Origin: Neptuniibacter marinus
Lineage (GTDB): Bacteria > Pseudomonadota > Gammaproteobacteria > Pseudomonadales > Balneatricaceae
NCBI RefSeq assembly: GCF_001597725.1
Contig: NZ_LUTR01000003.1
Span: forward strand, 124,001-188,000
Direction: 5' to 3'
Length of the DNA: 64,000 bases
Below the pieces are notes generated by a model that made no database searches, was not told the DNA's origin, and saw only the letters and a program-made list of their open reading frames with translations. Positions 14,570 to 24,160 of this stretch are shown here, one piece after another (the stretch's first letter is position 1; each line of letters starts with the position of its first letter). The position numbers and the translations under genes are program-made.

Positions 14570-15036
14570 GAACTATCCTTAAAAATATGACTTGTGTTCT
14601 ATGGTTAATCTCACTACTTAGCACACTGCACTGTGCTTATATTCAAGTGGTGAGGCTCTCATTTTCTTTATTTTACCGTCTGTTTTTTGATGTAACAGAG
14701 ATAGAAGCTAGATCGGCATTATCCTGTAGATGGAGGGTATGGGCTAGCTTGAATGTAAAATTAAATTGTAGAGTCCATTGGTAATATATGCACAGTTAAA
14801 CGGCCCTTTTAACATAGTTAAAGAGGATAATGGGTAATTTTTCGGTTATAAATTGAGTCATGAAATGAAAGCGAGTAATGTCAATATTAGAGCCGTTAAC
14901 CTGCTGTTTTCTGTTCGTTATTTATCAATTGATCCTTTAGATAGAGTTACTTTTTAGATCGTAGGATTGTTTGATGAACAACAAAGTGTGCATATATATG
15001 ACTTCGTATCAATTATTTGATGTTTTAGGCTCTTGA
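14570..15036. other. 467-bp intergenic region before mgtE
   Basis: This is the divergent region between the PanE-like and MgtE genes. It contains an imperfect palindrome AGCACA-CTGCAC-TGTGCT (14620-14637) and AT-rich promoter-like DNA closer to mgtE. I see no magnesium riboswitch fold that I can recognise and no convincing small gene; the short plus-strand open frame at 14587-14784 lacks a ribosome site. Confidence 0.4.
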
Positions 15037-16389
15037 ATGAATGAAATAGAAAAAAAAGAAGATCTTGAAGGGTTTGTATCTCAACTTAATACTCCAGAAG
15101 AGAGCCCGTCCGTTGTTTTTGATAATGCGGTTGAACAGCTAGTACCCACTGAAATCAGTTTATTACTGGAATCGCTACCTATTGAAAGCCGTTGTGCACG
15201 TTGGCAACAAGTTCCCGATGAGCAAAAAACTTTAGTGCTCTTGGGGATGCGTTATCAGGCGCGGGATTCTATTCTATTAACACTAGATGAAAGCACTTTA
15301 GATCTTATTTTAAGGTCGTTAGATGCAGAGAGTCTGATTGAGTTATCAGATAACCTAACAGAAGAGCTGATTGAAAAAGCATTCGGTTATTTAGATTCCA
15401 AACAGAAAAGTTGGTATCAAGGTGCGGCGGAATTTGATGAAAAGCATATAGGTCGTTATGCCGATCATCATATAGTGACTATTCCGCCGAATGCAAAAAC
15501 AAGAGATGCGATCAGAGCATTAAAGAGAGGAACGACGGAACTTTTTGATCAGGTCTTTGTAGTTGATAAGCAGGGGCTGTTTCTAGGGGTTATCCCTGTC
15601 TCTGTATTGCTTAAAGAGAAAGATCCAATACGGATGGTGCGAGGGATGATTGAAACAGTGTCGAGTCCCGTGCTTGGGAGTGATCCATTAATGACCGCAG
15701 CCGAAACTTTAGAGCATTCGGGCGAATATTCCTTACCCATTGTTGATAATGATGGGCGGCTTGTGGGGTGTATTACACAAGCTATAGCTTTGTGGATTAC
15801 AAGGGAGCATTTTGAATCACAATTTATGGCCAAAGTTGGTCTTAATGAATCTGCTGATCTATTTGTTCCTGTTTTTAAAGGGGCACGGCAACGCGCTGTT
15901 TGGTTAGGATTAAACTTACTAACAGCATTTTTAGCATCGTGGACTATAGGTTTATTTGAAGCAGTACTGAGCCAAGTAGTGGCCTTAGCTGTATTGATGC
16001 CGGTTGTTGCGTCTATGGGAGGGATTGCCGGTAGTCAGACATTGACGCTTATTATTAGGGGGTTAGCGACTAAGCAGGTGACATTTAGAAATTCATGGTT
16101 ATTGAGTAAGCAAGAGCTAGGTATCGCCTTGTTTAATGGAGTGGGTTGGGCGGTTGTTATTGGCTTGGTGACTTGGTATTGGTTTGATAGTGGCGTTATT
16201 GGCTTGGTTATAGGTATTGCTGTTATGGCAAATATTATGGTGGCGGCGCTATCGGGTGTTTATATTCCTTTGATTTTGGATAAATTAAAGTTTGATCCTG
16301 CGTTGTCGGGTGCTGTGGTGTTAACAACAGTGACTGATGTTGTAGGTTTTGTGACGTTCTTGGGGTTAGGAACGCTGTTGATTCTTTAG
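15037..16389 (+). CDS. mgtE: Magnesium transporter MgtE
   Basis: MgtE is an inner-membrane Mg2+ channel gated by cytoplasmic Mg2+. The 450-aa product has the superhelical N domain (to about residue 135), two CBS domains (about 140-265, with VVDKQGLFLGVIPVSVLL and PIVDNDGRLVGCITQ), a connecting helix and five membrane segments. Hallmarks are LMPVVASMGGIAGSQTLTL and DPALSGAVVLTTVTDVVGF, which line the pore. Length matches the family. The ATG at 15037 has AGG upstream. It is followed at short distances by a DUF432-like protein and an MscS channel, which suggests a joint role in ion or osmotic stress. Confidence 0.92.
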   Translation: MNEIEKKEDLEGFVSQLNTPEESPSVVFDNAVEQLVPTEISLLLESLPIESRCARWQQVPDEQKTLVLLGMRYQARDSILLTLDESTLDLILRSLDAESLIELSDNLTEELIEKAFGYLDSKQKSWYQGAAEFDEKHIGRYADHHIVTIPPNAKTRDAIRALKRGTTELFDQVFVVDKQGLFLGVIPVSVLLKEKDPIRMVRGMIETVSSPVLGSDPLMTAAETLEHSGEYSLPIVDNDGRLVGCITQAIALWITREHFESQFMAKVGLNESADLFVPVFKGARQRAVWLGLNLLTAFLASWTIGLFEAVLSQVVALAVLMPVVASMGGIAGSQTLTLIIRGLATKQVTFRNSWLLSKQELGIALFNGVGWAVVIGLVTWYWFDSGVIGLVIGIAVMANIMVAALSGVYIPLILDKLKFDPALSGAVVLTTVTDVVGFVTFLGLGTLLIL

Positions 16390-16400
16390 TTGGATAGATA

Positions 16401-17198
16401 ATGCATATAATTGATCAGCCTGCTCAGCAAGAATTAAATTTAGAAGAAAAACAGTGGTATTCCATGGCGCTGGGTGATCTGACGCTCTTTTTTCAACAAA
16501 ATGGCAATGAGCTTCTTACGGCAGTAAATTATCAAAGCCGAGATAAGCCAGCCTTACGTGAAGCCCTACGAAAAATAGACGACTTACCTCAAGGGGTTAA
16601 AGTCGGAGAACGTCTCTATAGTGGGCCAGAGGAGGAGTCTGTTTATATCGAGCTGCAACTAGCGGATAAACCTTATCAAGTGAATGCAGACACGCCCATT
16701 AAATTAGGCCCTAAAGGGCGGGTAGTGTTGTATGTTAGTACATCCTTGTGGGTACAGTTAAAAACGATAGATACGCAAAAAGTGATGACGGAATACCCTG
16801 CAGTTATACCGCGCATGAGTTGGGTCGGTAGCAGTTCCATAGAAGGTGCGTTGTGTTATAGCGCTAAAACGGCAGCACCGTCTGAATTAAGCCAAGTGAG
16901 CCGTAAAGAGCACCGTGCAATTACCGCGTTGGAAATTGTTAATGATAGTAGCCATTCCCCATTAACTATTCAGCGCTTGTCACTACCTTTGAATATGTTG
17001 AGTCTGTTTTATTCAGAATCCGCAGGGTTCTGGACTGAATCAATTAGATTCAGAATGGATGCTGAAACGGGTGAAACCGTTATCGTTACGTCACAAAAAC
17101 CACCGGATGAACTGGGTGGATGTGAAAAAATATCCACGGCTAGAGATTCAAAACAATCCAGTAGGCTTCGTACAGCTATGAAGTTGATAATGGGATAA
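16401..17198 (+). CDS. DUF432-like protein between MgtE and MscS
   Basis: The 265-aa soluble protein reads like the DUF432 family, which is often found beside mechanosensitive channels. Features include LYSGPEEESVYIELQLADKP, GRVVLYVSTSLWVQL and LTIQRLSLPLNMLSLFYSES near the C-terminus. It has no signal peptide or membrane segment. It begins 11 nt after mgtE and ends immediately before mscS, so the three form an operon. Function is unknown; a cytoplasmic partner of the channel is a reasonable inference from context only. Confidence 0.7.
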   Translation: MHIIDQPAQQELNLEEKQWYSMALGDLTLFFQQNGNELLTAVNYQSRDKPALREALRKIDDLPQGVKVGERLYSGPEEESVYIELQLADKPYQVNADTPIKLGPKGRVVLYVSTSLWVQLKTIDTQKVMTEYPAVIPRMSWVGSSSIEGALCYSAKTAAPSELSQVSRKEHRAITALEIVNDSSHSPLTIQRLSLPLNMLSLFYSESAGFWTESIRFRMDAETGETVIVTSQKPPDELGGCEKISTARDSKQSSRLRTAMKLIMG

Positions 17199-18038
17199 AT
17201 GATGCCTGAATTTTTACAAAGCGTTGCCCTTGTGTCTTGGGTTAGGGCCGTACTGTTTATTGTTGTTGGTTTTATTATTGCCAAGCTAGCTTCACGTCTG
17301 TTTCGTAAGTTGAGCGATAATAAATTAAGTACCCACCACCAGCTATTGGGCAGTATGTTAATTTTTTATCTACTGTTTATGCTCTTTTTCCTATCAGGTT
17401 TAAAAGAGCTAGGCTTTAGCATGAGTGTGCTGCTAGGTGCCGCAGGGGTTTTATCTGTTGCTGTAGGTTTTGCGTCACAAACATCTGCGTCTAATTTAAT
17501 TAGTGGCTTGTTTTTGATCGCGGAAAAACCTTTTGAAGTGGGCGATGTATTGACGTTGAATGAGTTTACAGGGGAAGTTATAGCCATTGACCTATTGTCT
17601 ATAAAGCTTAGAACTTTTGATAATGTAATGATTCGTGTACCTAATGAAACATTAATTAAAACGACCTTTGTTAACCTATCACGCTTTCCTATACGTCGTG
17701 TAGATCTTGTTATCGGTATTGCTTACAACGAAGATATAGAAGTTGCAAGAACTGTTTTACTTGAGGCTGCACTGCACCATCCTCGTGCATTGGTTAATCC
17801 AGAACCTTTCTGTATTGTAACTATGTTTAATGCCTCATCAGTGGATTTGCAACTCTCAGTGTGGGTGGTACGGACCGAGCTAAAAGATGCGAAAAGTGAA
17901 CTCCTAATTGCTTGTAAAAAGGCCTTAGATACGGCAGGTATTGAGATACCTTTCCCGCATACTAGTGTCTATGTGGGAGAGCATACTAAGCCATTGCCGA
18001 TCCAGTTAGTGGAAGCAGCTAAAAAACATAAAGAATAA
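17199..18038 (+). CDS. Mechanosensitive ion channel, MscS family
   Basis: MscS channels open under membrane tension and release solutes on osmotic downshock. The 279-aa protein has three N-terminal membrane segments (about 12-30, 50-70 and 75-100). The pore helix is Gly/Ala-rich (VLLGAAGVLSVAVGFASQTS), followed by the family signature LISGLFLIAEKPFEVGDVL and the beta domain (FDNVMIRVPNETLIKTTFVN). A C-terminal alpha/beta domain ends in PFPHTSVYVGE. Its start abuts the DUF432-like stop. Size matches E. coli MscS (286 aa). Confidence 0.9.
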   Translation: MMPEFLQSVALVSWVRAVLFIVVGFIIAKLASRLFRKLSDNKLSTHHQLLGSMLIFYLLFMLFFLSGLKELGFSMSVLLGAAGVLSVAVGFASQTSASNLISGLFLIAEKPFEVGDVLTLNEFTGEVIAIDLLSIKLRTFDNVMIRVPNETLIKTTFVNLSRFPIRRVDLVIGIAYNEDIEVARTVLLEAALHHPRALVNPEPFCIVTMFNASSVDLQLSVWVVRTELKDAKSELLIACKKALDTAGIEIPFPHTSVYVGEHTKPLPIQLVEAAKKHKE

Positions 18039-18073
18039 GATACCAAGTAATTAGCTAATTTAAGGGATATCAG

Positions 18074-20305
18074 ATGGAAAATGTCGTATTCCAGATCTCC
18101 AAACTTATAAACCGGGTTAGTAATGAAGTCGACCCTGAAAAGCAGATCAAGCTGATTGTAGATTCTATTAGCGATCTCTTCTCTATCGATGTATGTAGTT
18201 TGTATCTGTTAAATGAAAAACGTGAACCGACGCTTTTTGCCACTCATGGTTTGAAAGCTGATCATCCTATCTCGCTTGGTGAGGGTAAAGGTCTGATTGG
18301 GCGAGTGATTACATCTAAACACTTAATTAACGTGGCCAATGCCTCTACAGAAAAAGGCTACGAATTTATACCGAGTACAGGCGAGCAAGCTTTTAAAAGT
18401 TACTGTGGCGTTCCTTTAGTAAGACAAGGTGAAAGTGTTGGTGGTTTAGTTGTACAAAACAGGCGAGCAGAAAAACTGTCTGAAGATTATGAAGCACTTT
18501 TAGTCACGCTTGCCGCTCACTTAGCGGCAATTGTGCCTAATGTCATGCGTTTAAAAAAAGGCAGGAAACAATTAAATTTCCGCATTGAGGGCGTGAAAGG
18601 GGCTCCAGGTATTGCTGTTGCTCCGGTGTATACACTTTCCTCAGCGAGTTTAGATCAGATTCAGGTGGGCCAGTGTGATAATGTCGAAGCGGAATTAGCA
18701 CGCTGGAAATCGCTTAAAGAGGAGGTTGTTCTTAGCTTAAATGAAGAGAAAGCTCTGTTAGGTCAGAGCTTAGGTGATGGTAGTATTTCCGGTATTTTTG
18801 ATGCTTATCAAATGCTACTGCTAGATCCCGCTTTAAATGTGCTGATTGAGTCTGAAGTAACGTCCGGTGCTAATATTTTAACGGCACTGAAGCGCGCTCT
18901 TTATTCCTATGCCGATTCATTTAGGGCTATGGAAGATTCTTATTTAGCCGCGAGGGCTGATGATCTCCTCCATTTAGGTAATAAAATCCTCAATATTTAT
19001 AACGGCCCTGTTGATAGTCATGTAAAAGATTTACCGAAAACGCCTATTATTTTATTGGGTTCTGATATCGGTGTGACTGATGTAGCTATATTCCCTACCG
19101 GTATTGTTGCCGGTATTGTGTGCATGAACGGCTCCTATCTTTCACATACGGCTGTACTTGCTAATGCCTTAGGTATCCCTGCGGTGCTTGGGATTGGGCG
19201 AAATAATCATTTTGTTCAAGGGAAGCGAATTGTACTCGATGCGGATAATGCCTGCGTTATTCAAAATCCAAGTAAAGCTATCTGCAATGAGTATCGTAGA
19301 GCGGGTAAAAAGAACAGCAAAGAGGTTGAGCAACTCAAGCAGCTTAAAGATTTACCAGCGCAGACAGTCGATGGTGTGAAAATAAAGCTAATGGCTAACA
19401 GTGGCTTGGTTAATGATATTAAACCCAGTGTGACGAGCGGTGCCGAAGGCATAGGTTTATATCGTACTGAAATACCTTTTATGACGTGCCAAGCGTTTCC
19501 TACGGAAGATGAGCAGATACAAATATATTCCCAAATATTTGCCGCTTTTCCGTCAAAGCCTATCAATATGCGTGTCCTCGATATTGGTGGGGATAAACAA
19601 TTGCCTTATTTCCCTATACAGGATGAAATGAACCCCGCCTTAGGTTGGCGCGGGATTCGGTTTGGTTTAGATAATGCCCATCTTTTACTGACTCAGATTC
19701 GCTCAATGCTTTTATCTGCGGGAACGGATGGGCAGTTAAATATATTGATACCTATGGTCTCTGCTAAAGAGCAAATTCAGTCCTTCAAAAAACTGGTTTG
19801 TAATGCTTTAGAGCAGCTGGAGGAGGAGGGGTTTAGCGTTAATCCACCCAAAGTCGGTTGTATGATTGAAGTGCCCGCGGCTATATCACAGATCCCTTTT
19901 TGGGCTGAAGAACTAGATTTTGTCTCAATTGGTTCCAATGATCTTAGTCAGTATCTACTCTCAGTGGACCGTAATAATGCGCGAGTGGCGAATCTTTATG
20001 ATCCTCTACATCCAGCCGTTGTGCATGAGGTTAATCGTGCAGTTACAAATGCGAAAGCGGCTGGTTTACCGATCAGTTTATGTGGTGAACTTGCGTCTGA
20101 GCCATTTGCAGTTGTTTTATTGATAGGGATGGGGCTCTCATCATTGAGTTTAGGGGCTGCCTACCTACCTAAAATTAAAAAATTGATTAGGATGATTGAT
20201 AGTAAAGATGCCCAAGGAGTTTTACAGCAGGCGTTGACGTTACATACAACGAAAGAGATACGGGATTGTGTTAACGGCTATATGGAAACCATTGGTTGGT
20301 CGTGA
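18074..20305 (+). CDS. ptsP: PtsP, EI-Ntr phosphoenolpyruvate-protein phosphotransferase
   Basis: PtsP is the first enzyme of the nitrogen phosphotransferase relay: it autophosphorylates with PEP and passes phosphate to NPr. The 743-aa protein has an N-terminal GAF domain (about 1-150, sensing glutamine/2-oxoglutarate in other bacteria), the swivelling EI domain with phospho-acceptor His358 in YLSHTAVLANALGIPAVLG, and the PEP-binding TIM barrel with GAEGIGLYRTEIPFM, LDIGGDKQLPYF, GSNDLSQYLLSVDRNN and CGELASEP. Length fits E. coli PtsP (748 aa). It lies 35 bp after mscS on the same strand. In many gammaproteobacteria ptsP sits elsewhere (with rppH), so the link with MgtE and MscS is of note given the potassium role of the Ntr relay. 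Confidence 0.92.
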   Translation: MENVVFQISKLINRVSNEVDPEKQIKLIVDSISDLFSIDVCSLYLLNEKREPTLFATHGLKADHPISLGEGKGLIGRVITSKHLINVANASTEKGYEFIPSTGEQAFKSYCGVPLVRQGESVGGLVVQNRRAEKLSEDYEALLVTLAAHLAAIVPNVMRLKKGRKQLNFRIEGVKGAPGIAVAPVYTLSSASLDQIQVGQCDNVEAELARWKSLKEEVVLSLNEEKALLGQSLGDGSISGIFDAYQMLLLDPALNVLIESEVTSGANILTALKRALYSYADSFRAMEDSYLAARADDLLHLGNKILNIYNGPVDSHVKDLPKTPIILLGSDIGVTDVAIFPTGIVAGIVCMNGSYLSHTAVLANALGIPAVLGIGRNNHFVQGKRIVLDADNACVIQNPSKAICNEYRRAGKKNSKEVEQLKQLKDLPAQTVDGVKIKLMANSGLVNDIKPSVTSGAEGIGLYRTEIPFMTCQAFPTEDEQIQIYSQIFAAFPSKPINMRVLDIGGDKQLPYFPIQDEMNPALGWRGIRFGLDNAHLLLTQIRSMLLSAGTDGQLNILIPMVSAKEQIQSFKKLVCNALEQLEEEGFSVNPPKVGCMIEVPAAISQIPFWAEELDFVSIGSNDLSQYLLSVDRNNARVANLYDPLHPAVVHEVNRAVTNAKAAGLPISLCGELASEPFAVVLLIGMGLSSLSLGAAYLPKIKKLIRMIDSKDAQGVLQQALTLHTTKEIRDCVNGYMETIGWS

Positions 20306-20371
20306 TGTGCACAGATGTATTTTAACCTGCGTAACAGCAAATGATGTGCAGTTTGGTTGAAGGGGTAGAGG

Positions 20372-20959
20372 GTGGACGTTTCACAAACGGATGGTAAAAA
20401 ACGTTGCTTCGGTAACAAACCGAATCAAAGCTATTATGCCGATTATCATGATAATGAATGGTCAATTCCTGAGCGAAATGATCAAAAGTTATTTGAGATG
20501 CTGGTGTTAGAAGGGGCTCAAGCGGGACTGAGTTGGGATACGGTCTTAAAAAAGCGTGAGGGCTATCGTCAAGCATTTTATCAATTTGATGTGCACAAAG
20601 TAGCAGCGATGAGCGATGAGGAACTTGAAGCTTTACGCGAGAATGCAGCGATTATACGTAATAAACTTAAGATCTACTCTGCACGGAAAAACGCTATTGT
20701 TTTTATAGCGATTCAACAAGAGTTTAGCTCTTTTGCTAATTATCTTTGGGCTTATATTGATCATAAACCCATTATTAACCACTGGGTCACTTTCGAACAG
20801 GTGCCGGTTACCACTGAAATAAGTGATCTCATCTCAAAAGATTTAAAAAAGCGGGGTATGTCTTTTGTGGGGTCTACTATTATTTATGCCTATATGCAGG
20901 CTATTGGTATGGTGAATGACCATCTAACCGAGTGTTGGTGTTATAAGCGGGATCACTAA
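20372..20959 (+). CDS. tag: DNA-3-methyladenine glycosylase I
   Basis: Tag removes 3-methyladenine from alkylated DNA. The 195-aa product shows the family's zinc-binding and catalytic elements: RCFGNK and YHDNEWSIPERNDQKLFEML at the N-terminus, EGAQAGLSWDTVLKKREGYR, and the C-terminal GMSFVGSTIIYAYMQAIGMV followed by NDHLTECWCYK, in which His and Cys bind zinc. The start is GTG at 20372 with AAGGGG seven bases upstream; no in-frame ATG is nearby. It is monocistronic. A second alkylation-repair gene (the alkyltransferase-like protein at 22053) lies close by. Confidence 0.9.
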   Translation: MDVSQTDGKKRCFGNKPNQSYYADYHDNEWSIPERNDQKLFEMLVLEGAQAGLSWDTVLKKREGYRQAFYQFDVHKVAAMSDEELEALRENAAIIRNKLKIYSARKNAIVFIAIQQEFSSFANYLWAYIDHKPIINHWVTFEQVPVTTEISDLISKDLKKRGMSFVGSTIIYAYMQAIGMVNDHLTECWCYKRDH

Positions 20960-21051
20960 TCCCTTTTCATGATTGGCGTATCTCTATCGTTTCTTAATCG
21001 CCTTTGACCACGTAGAATCGCAGCCCCTTTTACCTTCTTAGTGCAGATCAG

Positions 21052-22056
21052 ATGACAGACTTAGTCCCCTTACTTCAGCAAGCTTATCAAAATCGAGCCT
21101 CTTTACTTGAAACGCTTCATGCAGAAGAGACAAACTGTTACCGGCTTTTTCATGGTACGAATGAGGGTATGGCGGGCTTAACAATTGATCGTTACGGACC
21201 TCAACTTCTGATCCAAAGCTTTCATGATTCTCTAAATGAAATGCAAGTTGCCGAGATAGAGGCATTTTACAGCATACTGTTTTCTACGGAAGAGATCATT
21301 TATAACGATCGTAGTGCAAGTAACTCGCGTCGGCAGGATGCTAATGATGAACGTAGCTTAACGCTAGTAGGGCAAGAGTTAGGGGTGAATTACCGAGTAA
21401 AAGGTAAGCATTCAGGTCAAGACCCTTTTCTCTTCCTTGATATGCGCGTCGGTCGACGTTACATCAAGGCGCATGCTGCGAACAAAAGCGTGCTTAACCT
21501 GTTTTCATATACCTGCGGTGTAGGGCTATGTGCGGCGATTGCGGGCGCTGAAACGGTTGTAAATGTAGATTTTGCAGAACGTAATTTAGCCATTGGCAAA
21601 GAAAACTCAGAACTCAATAATTTAAGTTCAGAACAGATCAAGTTTATTCAAAGCGATTTTTTTACTGCAGTGAAGCAGTTTGCTGGTATCCCTGTTAAAC
21701 AGCGCATTCGTCGTGGACAAAAGCCGCGTACCTTCCCTCGTTTGGAGCAACAGCAGTTTGATATAGTCTATCTTGACCCACCAAGATGGGCGAAAAGTCA
21801 TTTTGGTACAGTTGATCTTATTCGCGATTATCCGAGTGTGCTAAAGCCCTCTCTATTAGCGACAAAAGAGGGTGGGACTCTTATATGCACAAACAACGTG
21901 GCTAAAGTCCCAATGGATGAATGGCTTGATGTGGTAAAACGTTGTGCTGAAAAAGCGGGTAGACCTATTCAGAATATAGAGCTCCTAACACCTGAGTCAG
22001 ATTTCCCATCACCGGATGGTCAGTCGCCATTAAAGATAGCGGTGTTACATCTTTAG
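21052..22056 (+). CDS. Class I SAM-dependent methyltransferase, rRNA (RlmI-like)
   Basis: The 334-aa protein resembles the catalytic part of RlmI/RlmK-type 23S rRNA cytosine/guanine methyltransferases. Early residues LFHGTNEGMAGLTIDRYGPQ are typical of this group. The SAM pocket is SVLNLFSYTCGVGLCAAIAG (about 144-163) and the catalytic loop is FDIVYLDPPRWAKS (about 236-249). There is no PUA domain. The 3' end overlaps the convergent alkyltransferase-like gene by 4 nt. The rRNA target cannot be decided from the sequence. Confidence 0.82.
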   Translation: MTDLVPLLQQAYQNRASLLETLHAEETNCYRLFHGTNEGMAGLTIDRYGPQLLIQSFHDSLNEMQVAEIEAFYSILFSTEEIIYNDRSASNSRRQDANDERSLTLVGQELGVNYRVKGKHSGQDPFLFLDMRVGRRYIKAHAANKSVLNLFSYTCGVGLCAAIAGAETVVNVDFAERNLAIGKENSELNNLSSEQIKFIQSDFFTAVKQFAGIPVKQRIRRGQKPRTFPRLEQQQFDIVYLDPPRWAKSHFGTVDLIRDYPSVLKPSLLATKEGGTLICTNNVAKVPMDEWLDVVKRCAEKAGRPIQNIELLTPESDFPSPDGQSPLKIAVLHL

Positions 22057-22379
22057 GGGCGCCATTGGTAACTTTTCAGTTTTATTTTACCATTGATAAA
22101 ACTGATGCCTTCTTCTTCTAGTCGAAAGCGCTGGCGTTTATATGCTTCGCTTTCACTAGGGAAAGAGATCATCCCCTTTGCATTGATGATTCTATGCCAA
22201 GGCAGTTGAGTGTCTTTAGGTAGCTGGCTCAAGGTACGACCCACAGCTCTAGCCATACGCGGTAATCCAGCTAGTTCGGCAACTTGCCCATAGGTAGCGA
22301 CATAGCCTTTAGGTATCATTGATACCGCTTGCCATATTCTCTCTTGATAGCTTGGTTCTGTATTTACTTCTGCGTTCAT
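22053..22379 (-). CDS. Alkyltransferase-like protein (ATL)
   Basis: ATL proteins bind O6-alkylguanine and hand it to nucleotide excision repair, without transferring the alkyl group. The 108-aa product has the MGMT DNA-binding fold (GYVATYGQVAELAGLPRMAR, then AVGRTL) but PWHRI at residues 60-64, with Trp61 replacing the acceptor Cys of the PCHR motif. This defines ATL rather than MGMT. It ends inside the last codons of the convergent methyltransferase gene (4-nt overlap), so the two mRNAs are antisense at their 3' ends. Confidence 0.9.
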   Translation of the reverse strand: MNAEVNTEPSYQERIWQAVSMIPKGYVATYGQVAELAGLPRMARAVGRTLSQLPKDTQLPWHRIINAKGMISFPSESEAYKRQRFRLEEEGISFINGKIKLKSYQWRP

Positions 22380-22467
22380 TTTTTGTTATCACCGCATAAT
22401 ATTTGGGATGATAATACCCGACTAAAATGATAGGGTAAAAGGACGTTATATGTAGGACGATTATTCA

Positions 22468-23934
22468 ATGGCAACGCTGAAAACACTTAATTTTGATAAC
22501 AGTTATCTTAGTCTACCTGAAACTTTTTATCAGCGGCTTCATCCTACACCGCTTAAAAATCCATTTTTAATTGGTTTTAATCCCGATGTTGCGCAGTTAC
22601 TAGATATTGATCCTTGCGCTGTTAATCCTTCAGTCATCGCTGGTTATTTAGGCGGTGAAGAGCTTCTACCCGGCAGTGAACCTTTAGCGATGAAATATAC
22701 CGGCCATCAATTTGGCGTGTATAACCCTGAGTTAGGTGATGGTCGAGGTTTACTATTAGGTGAGGTGGTTAACAAAAAAGGCGAACGCTGGGATCTACAC
22801 CTGAAAGGAGCTGGAAAAACTGCCTTTTCTCGTTTTGGTGATGGTCGAGCTGTACTACGCTCAAGTATTCGTGAGTATCTCATTAGTGAAGCTATGCATG
22901 GCTTAGGTATTCCAACGACTCGGGCATTGTCATTGGTGGGTAGTGAAGAGCTAGCTATGCGTAATGGGATGATGGAACCCTGTGCAACGGTTTTACGTGT
23001 CACTCAATGTCATATCCGTTTTGGCCATTTTGAACACCTTTACTATACCCGTCAGCATGATGAGCTTAAGGTTTTAGCCGACTATTGTTTAGAACGCTAT
23101 TTCCCCCATTGTTTGCAGACCGAAAAGCCTTATCTCTCTATGTATAAAGAGGTTGTGCAGCGAAGTGCTTCTTTGGTGGCGAAGTGGCAAGCATACGGCT
23201 TTGTTCATGCGGTCCTTAATACGGATAATATGTCGCTTATTGGAGAGACCTTTGATTATGGGCCTTATACCTTTATGGATCATTACAAGCCAGGCCATGT
23301 TGCAAATGGTAATGATCACCAAGGCCGTTACGCTTTCGCAAATCAGCCCTCAATCATTCAATGGAATTTATCCTGTCTTGGACAGGCTTTATTACCTCTA
23401 ATTGAACGTGATGATGTGGTAGTTGTGCTAGATCAGTATTCAGAACAATATAAACAAGCAGAGCTGGCTGAGTTCAGGAAACGCTTGGGCCTACAGTTAC
23501 AAGATGAAGCTGATGAAGAGCTAGTCATGTCATTGCTTAAGCTGTTTGCGCTTTATTCTGTTGATATGAACAGGTTTTTCCGTTGCTTATCGAATTTTGA
23601 TGGTTCTGATGCTTCTACCGCTGCTCTAATGGCGTTGATTAAAGTACCTGCGGCTTTAAGTGAGTGGCTAATCGCTTATGAGGCGCGCCTTGAGCAAGAG
23701 GTCGCCAGTTTTCCTATACGTCGTGCCCAAATGCGGGCGGTTAACCCAGAATATATATTACGTAATTATATGGCGGAAGAAGCGATTCGTACGGCCACGG
23801 AAGGGGACTTTACCTTGGTTCATGATTTGTTGATGTTACTGCGTAATCCTATGGATGAACGCAGTGAATTTAGTCGTTTTTCTGCTGCACCACCTGAGTG
23901 GGCAGGTGGGATTTCTTTAACCTGTTCATCATAA
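22468..23934 (+). CDS. selO: Protein adenylyltransferase SelO (YdiU)
   Basis: SelO is a pseudokinase-fold enzyme that transfers AMP to proteins and guards against oxidative stress. The 488-aa protein has SEPLAMKYTGHQFGVYNPEL, then LGDGRGLLLGEV, the LHLKGAGKTAFSRFGDGRAV loop and the metal-binding VLNTDNMSLIGETFDYGPYT. The C-terminus is TCSS, the non-selenocysteine bacterial form of the CxxU/CxxS tail. Length fits E. coli YdiU (478 aa). It stands alone between divergent and unrelated genes. Confidence 0.93.
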   Translation: MATLKTLNFDNSYLSLPETFYQRLHPTPLKNPFLIGFNPDVAQLLDIDPCAVNPSVIAGYLGGEELLPGSEPLAMKYTGHQFGVYNPELGDGRGLLLGEVVNKKGERWDLHLKGAGKTAFSRFGDGRAVLRSSIREYLISEAMHGLGIPTTRALSLVGSEELAMRNGMMEPCATVLRVTQCHIRFGHFEHLYYTRQHDELKVLADYCLERYFPHCLQTEKPYLSMYKEVVQRSASLVAKWQAYGFVHAVLNTDNMSLIGETFDYGPYTFMDHYKPGHVANGNDHQGRYAFANQPSIIQWNLSCLGQALLPLIERDDVVVVLDQYSEQYKQAELAEFRKRLGLQLQDEADEELVMSLLKLFALYSVDMNRFFRCLSNFDGSDASTAALMALIKVPAALSEWLIAYEARLEQEVASFPIRRAQMRAVNPEYILRNYMAEEAIRTATEGDFTLVHDLLMLLRNPMDERSEFSRFSAAPPEWAGGISLTCSS

Positions 23935-23977
23935 ATAAAATTAATTGAAAATTTATTGAATAAAAGTGTTTTTTTCG

Positions 23978-24160
23978 TTGACCAGAGCTTAATAAGCTTT
24001 ATAGAATGGAACTCGCTTGAAAGTAAGACGTATATTTATGCACACCATTACGAAGTCTTATCAGTACCTCGTCCTGTTTTTCATAAGTAATCGCAACACT
24101 TCTAGCACAATCCGTCTCTTATGAGGCAAAAAATTACTCTGAAAGAATAGGACTACTATT
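23978..24160 (+). promoter_or_regulatory. Cold-shock gene promoter and long leader
   Basis: A good sigma-70 promoter is visible: TTGACC (23978-23983), a 16-bp spacer and TATAGA (24000-24005). This predicts a leader of about 150 nt before the cspA-type ATG. Such long leaders act as RNA thermosensors in E. coli cspA; a similar role here is inferred. Confidence 0.65.

Noticed and set aside
14587-14784. Short plus-strand frame before mgtE
   Set aside because: No ribosome site, a Cys/Leu/Arg-rich composition and no similarity to known small proteins.
22053-22379. O6-methylguanine-DNA methyltransferase (Ogt/MGMT)
   Set aside because: The acceptor Cys of PCHR is Trp (PWHR), which makes it an alkyltransferase-like protein without transfer activity.
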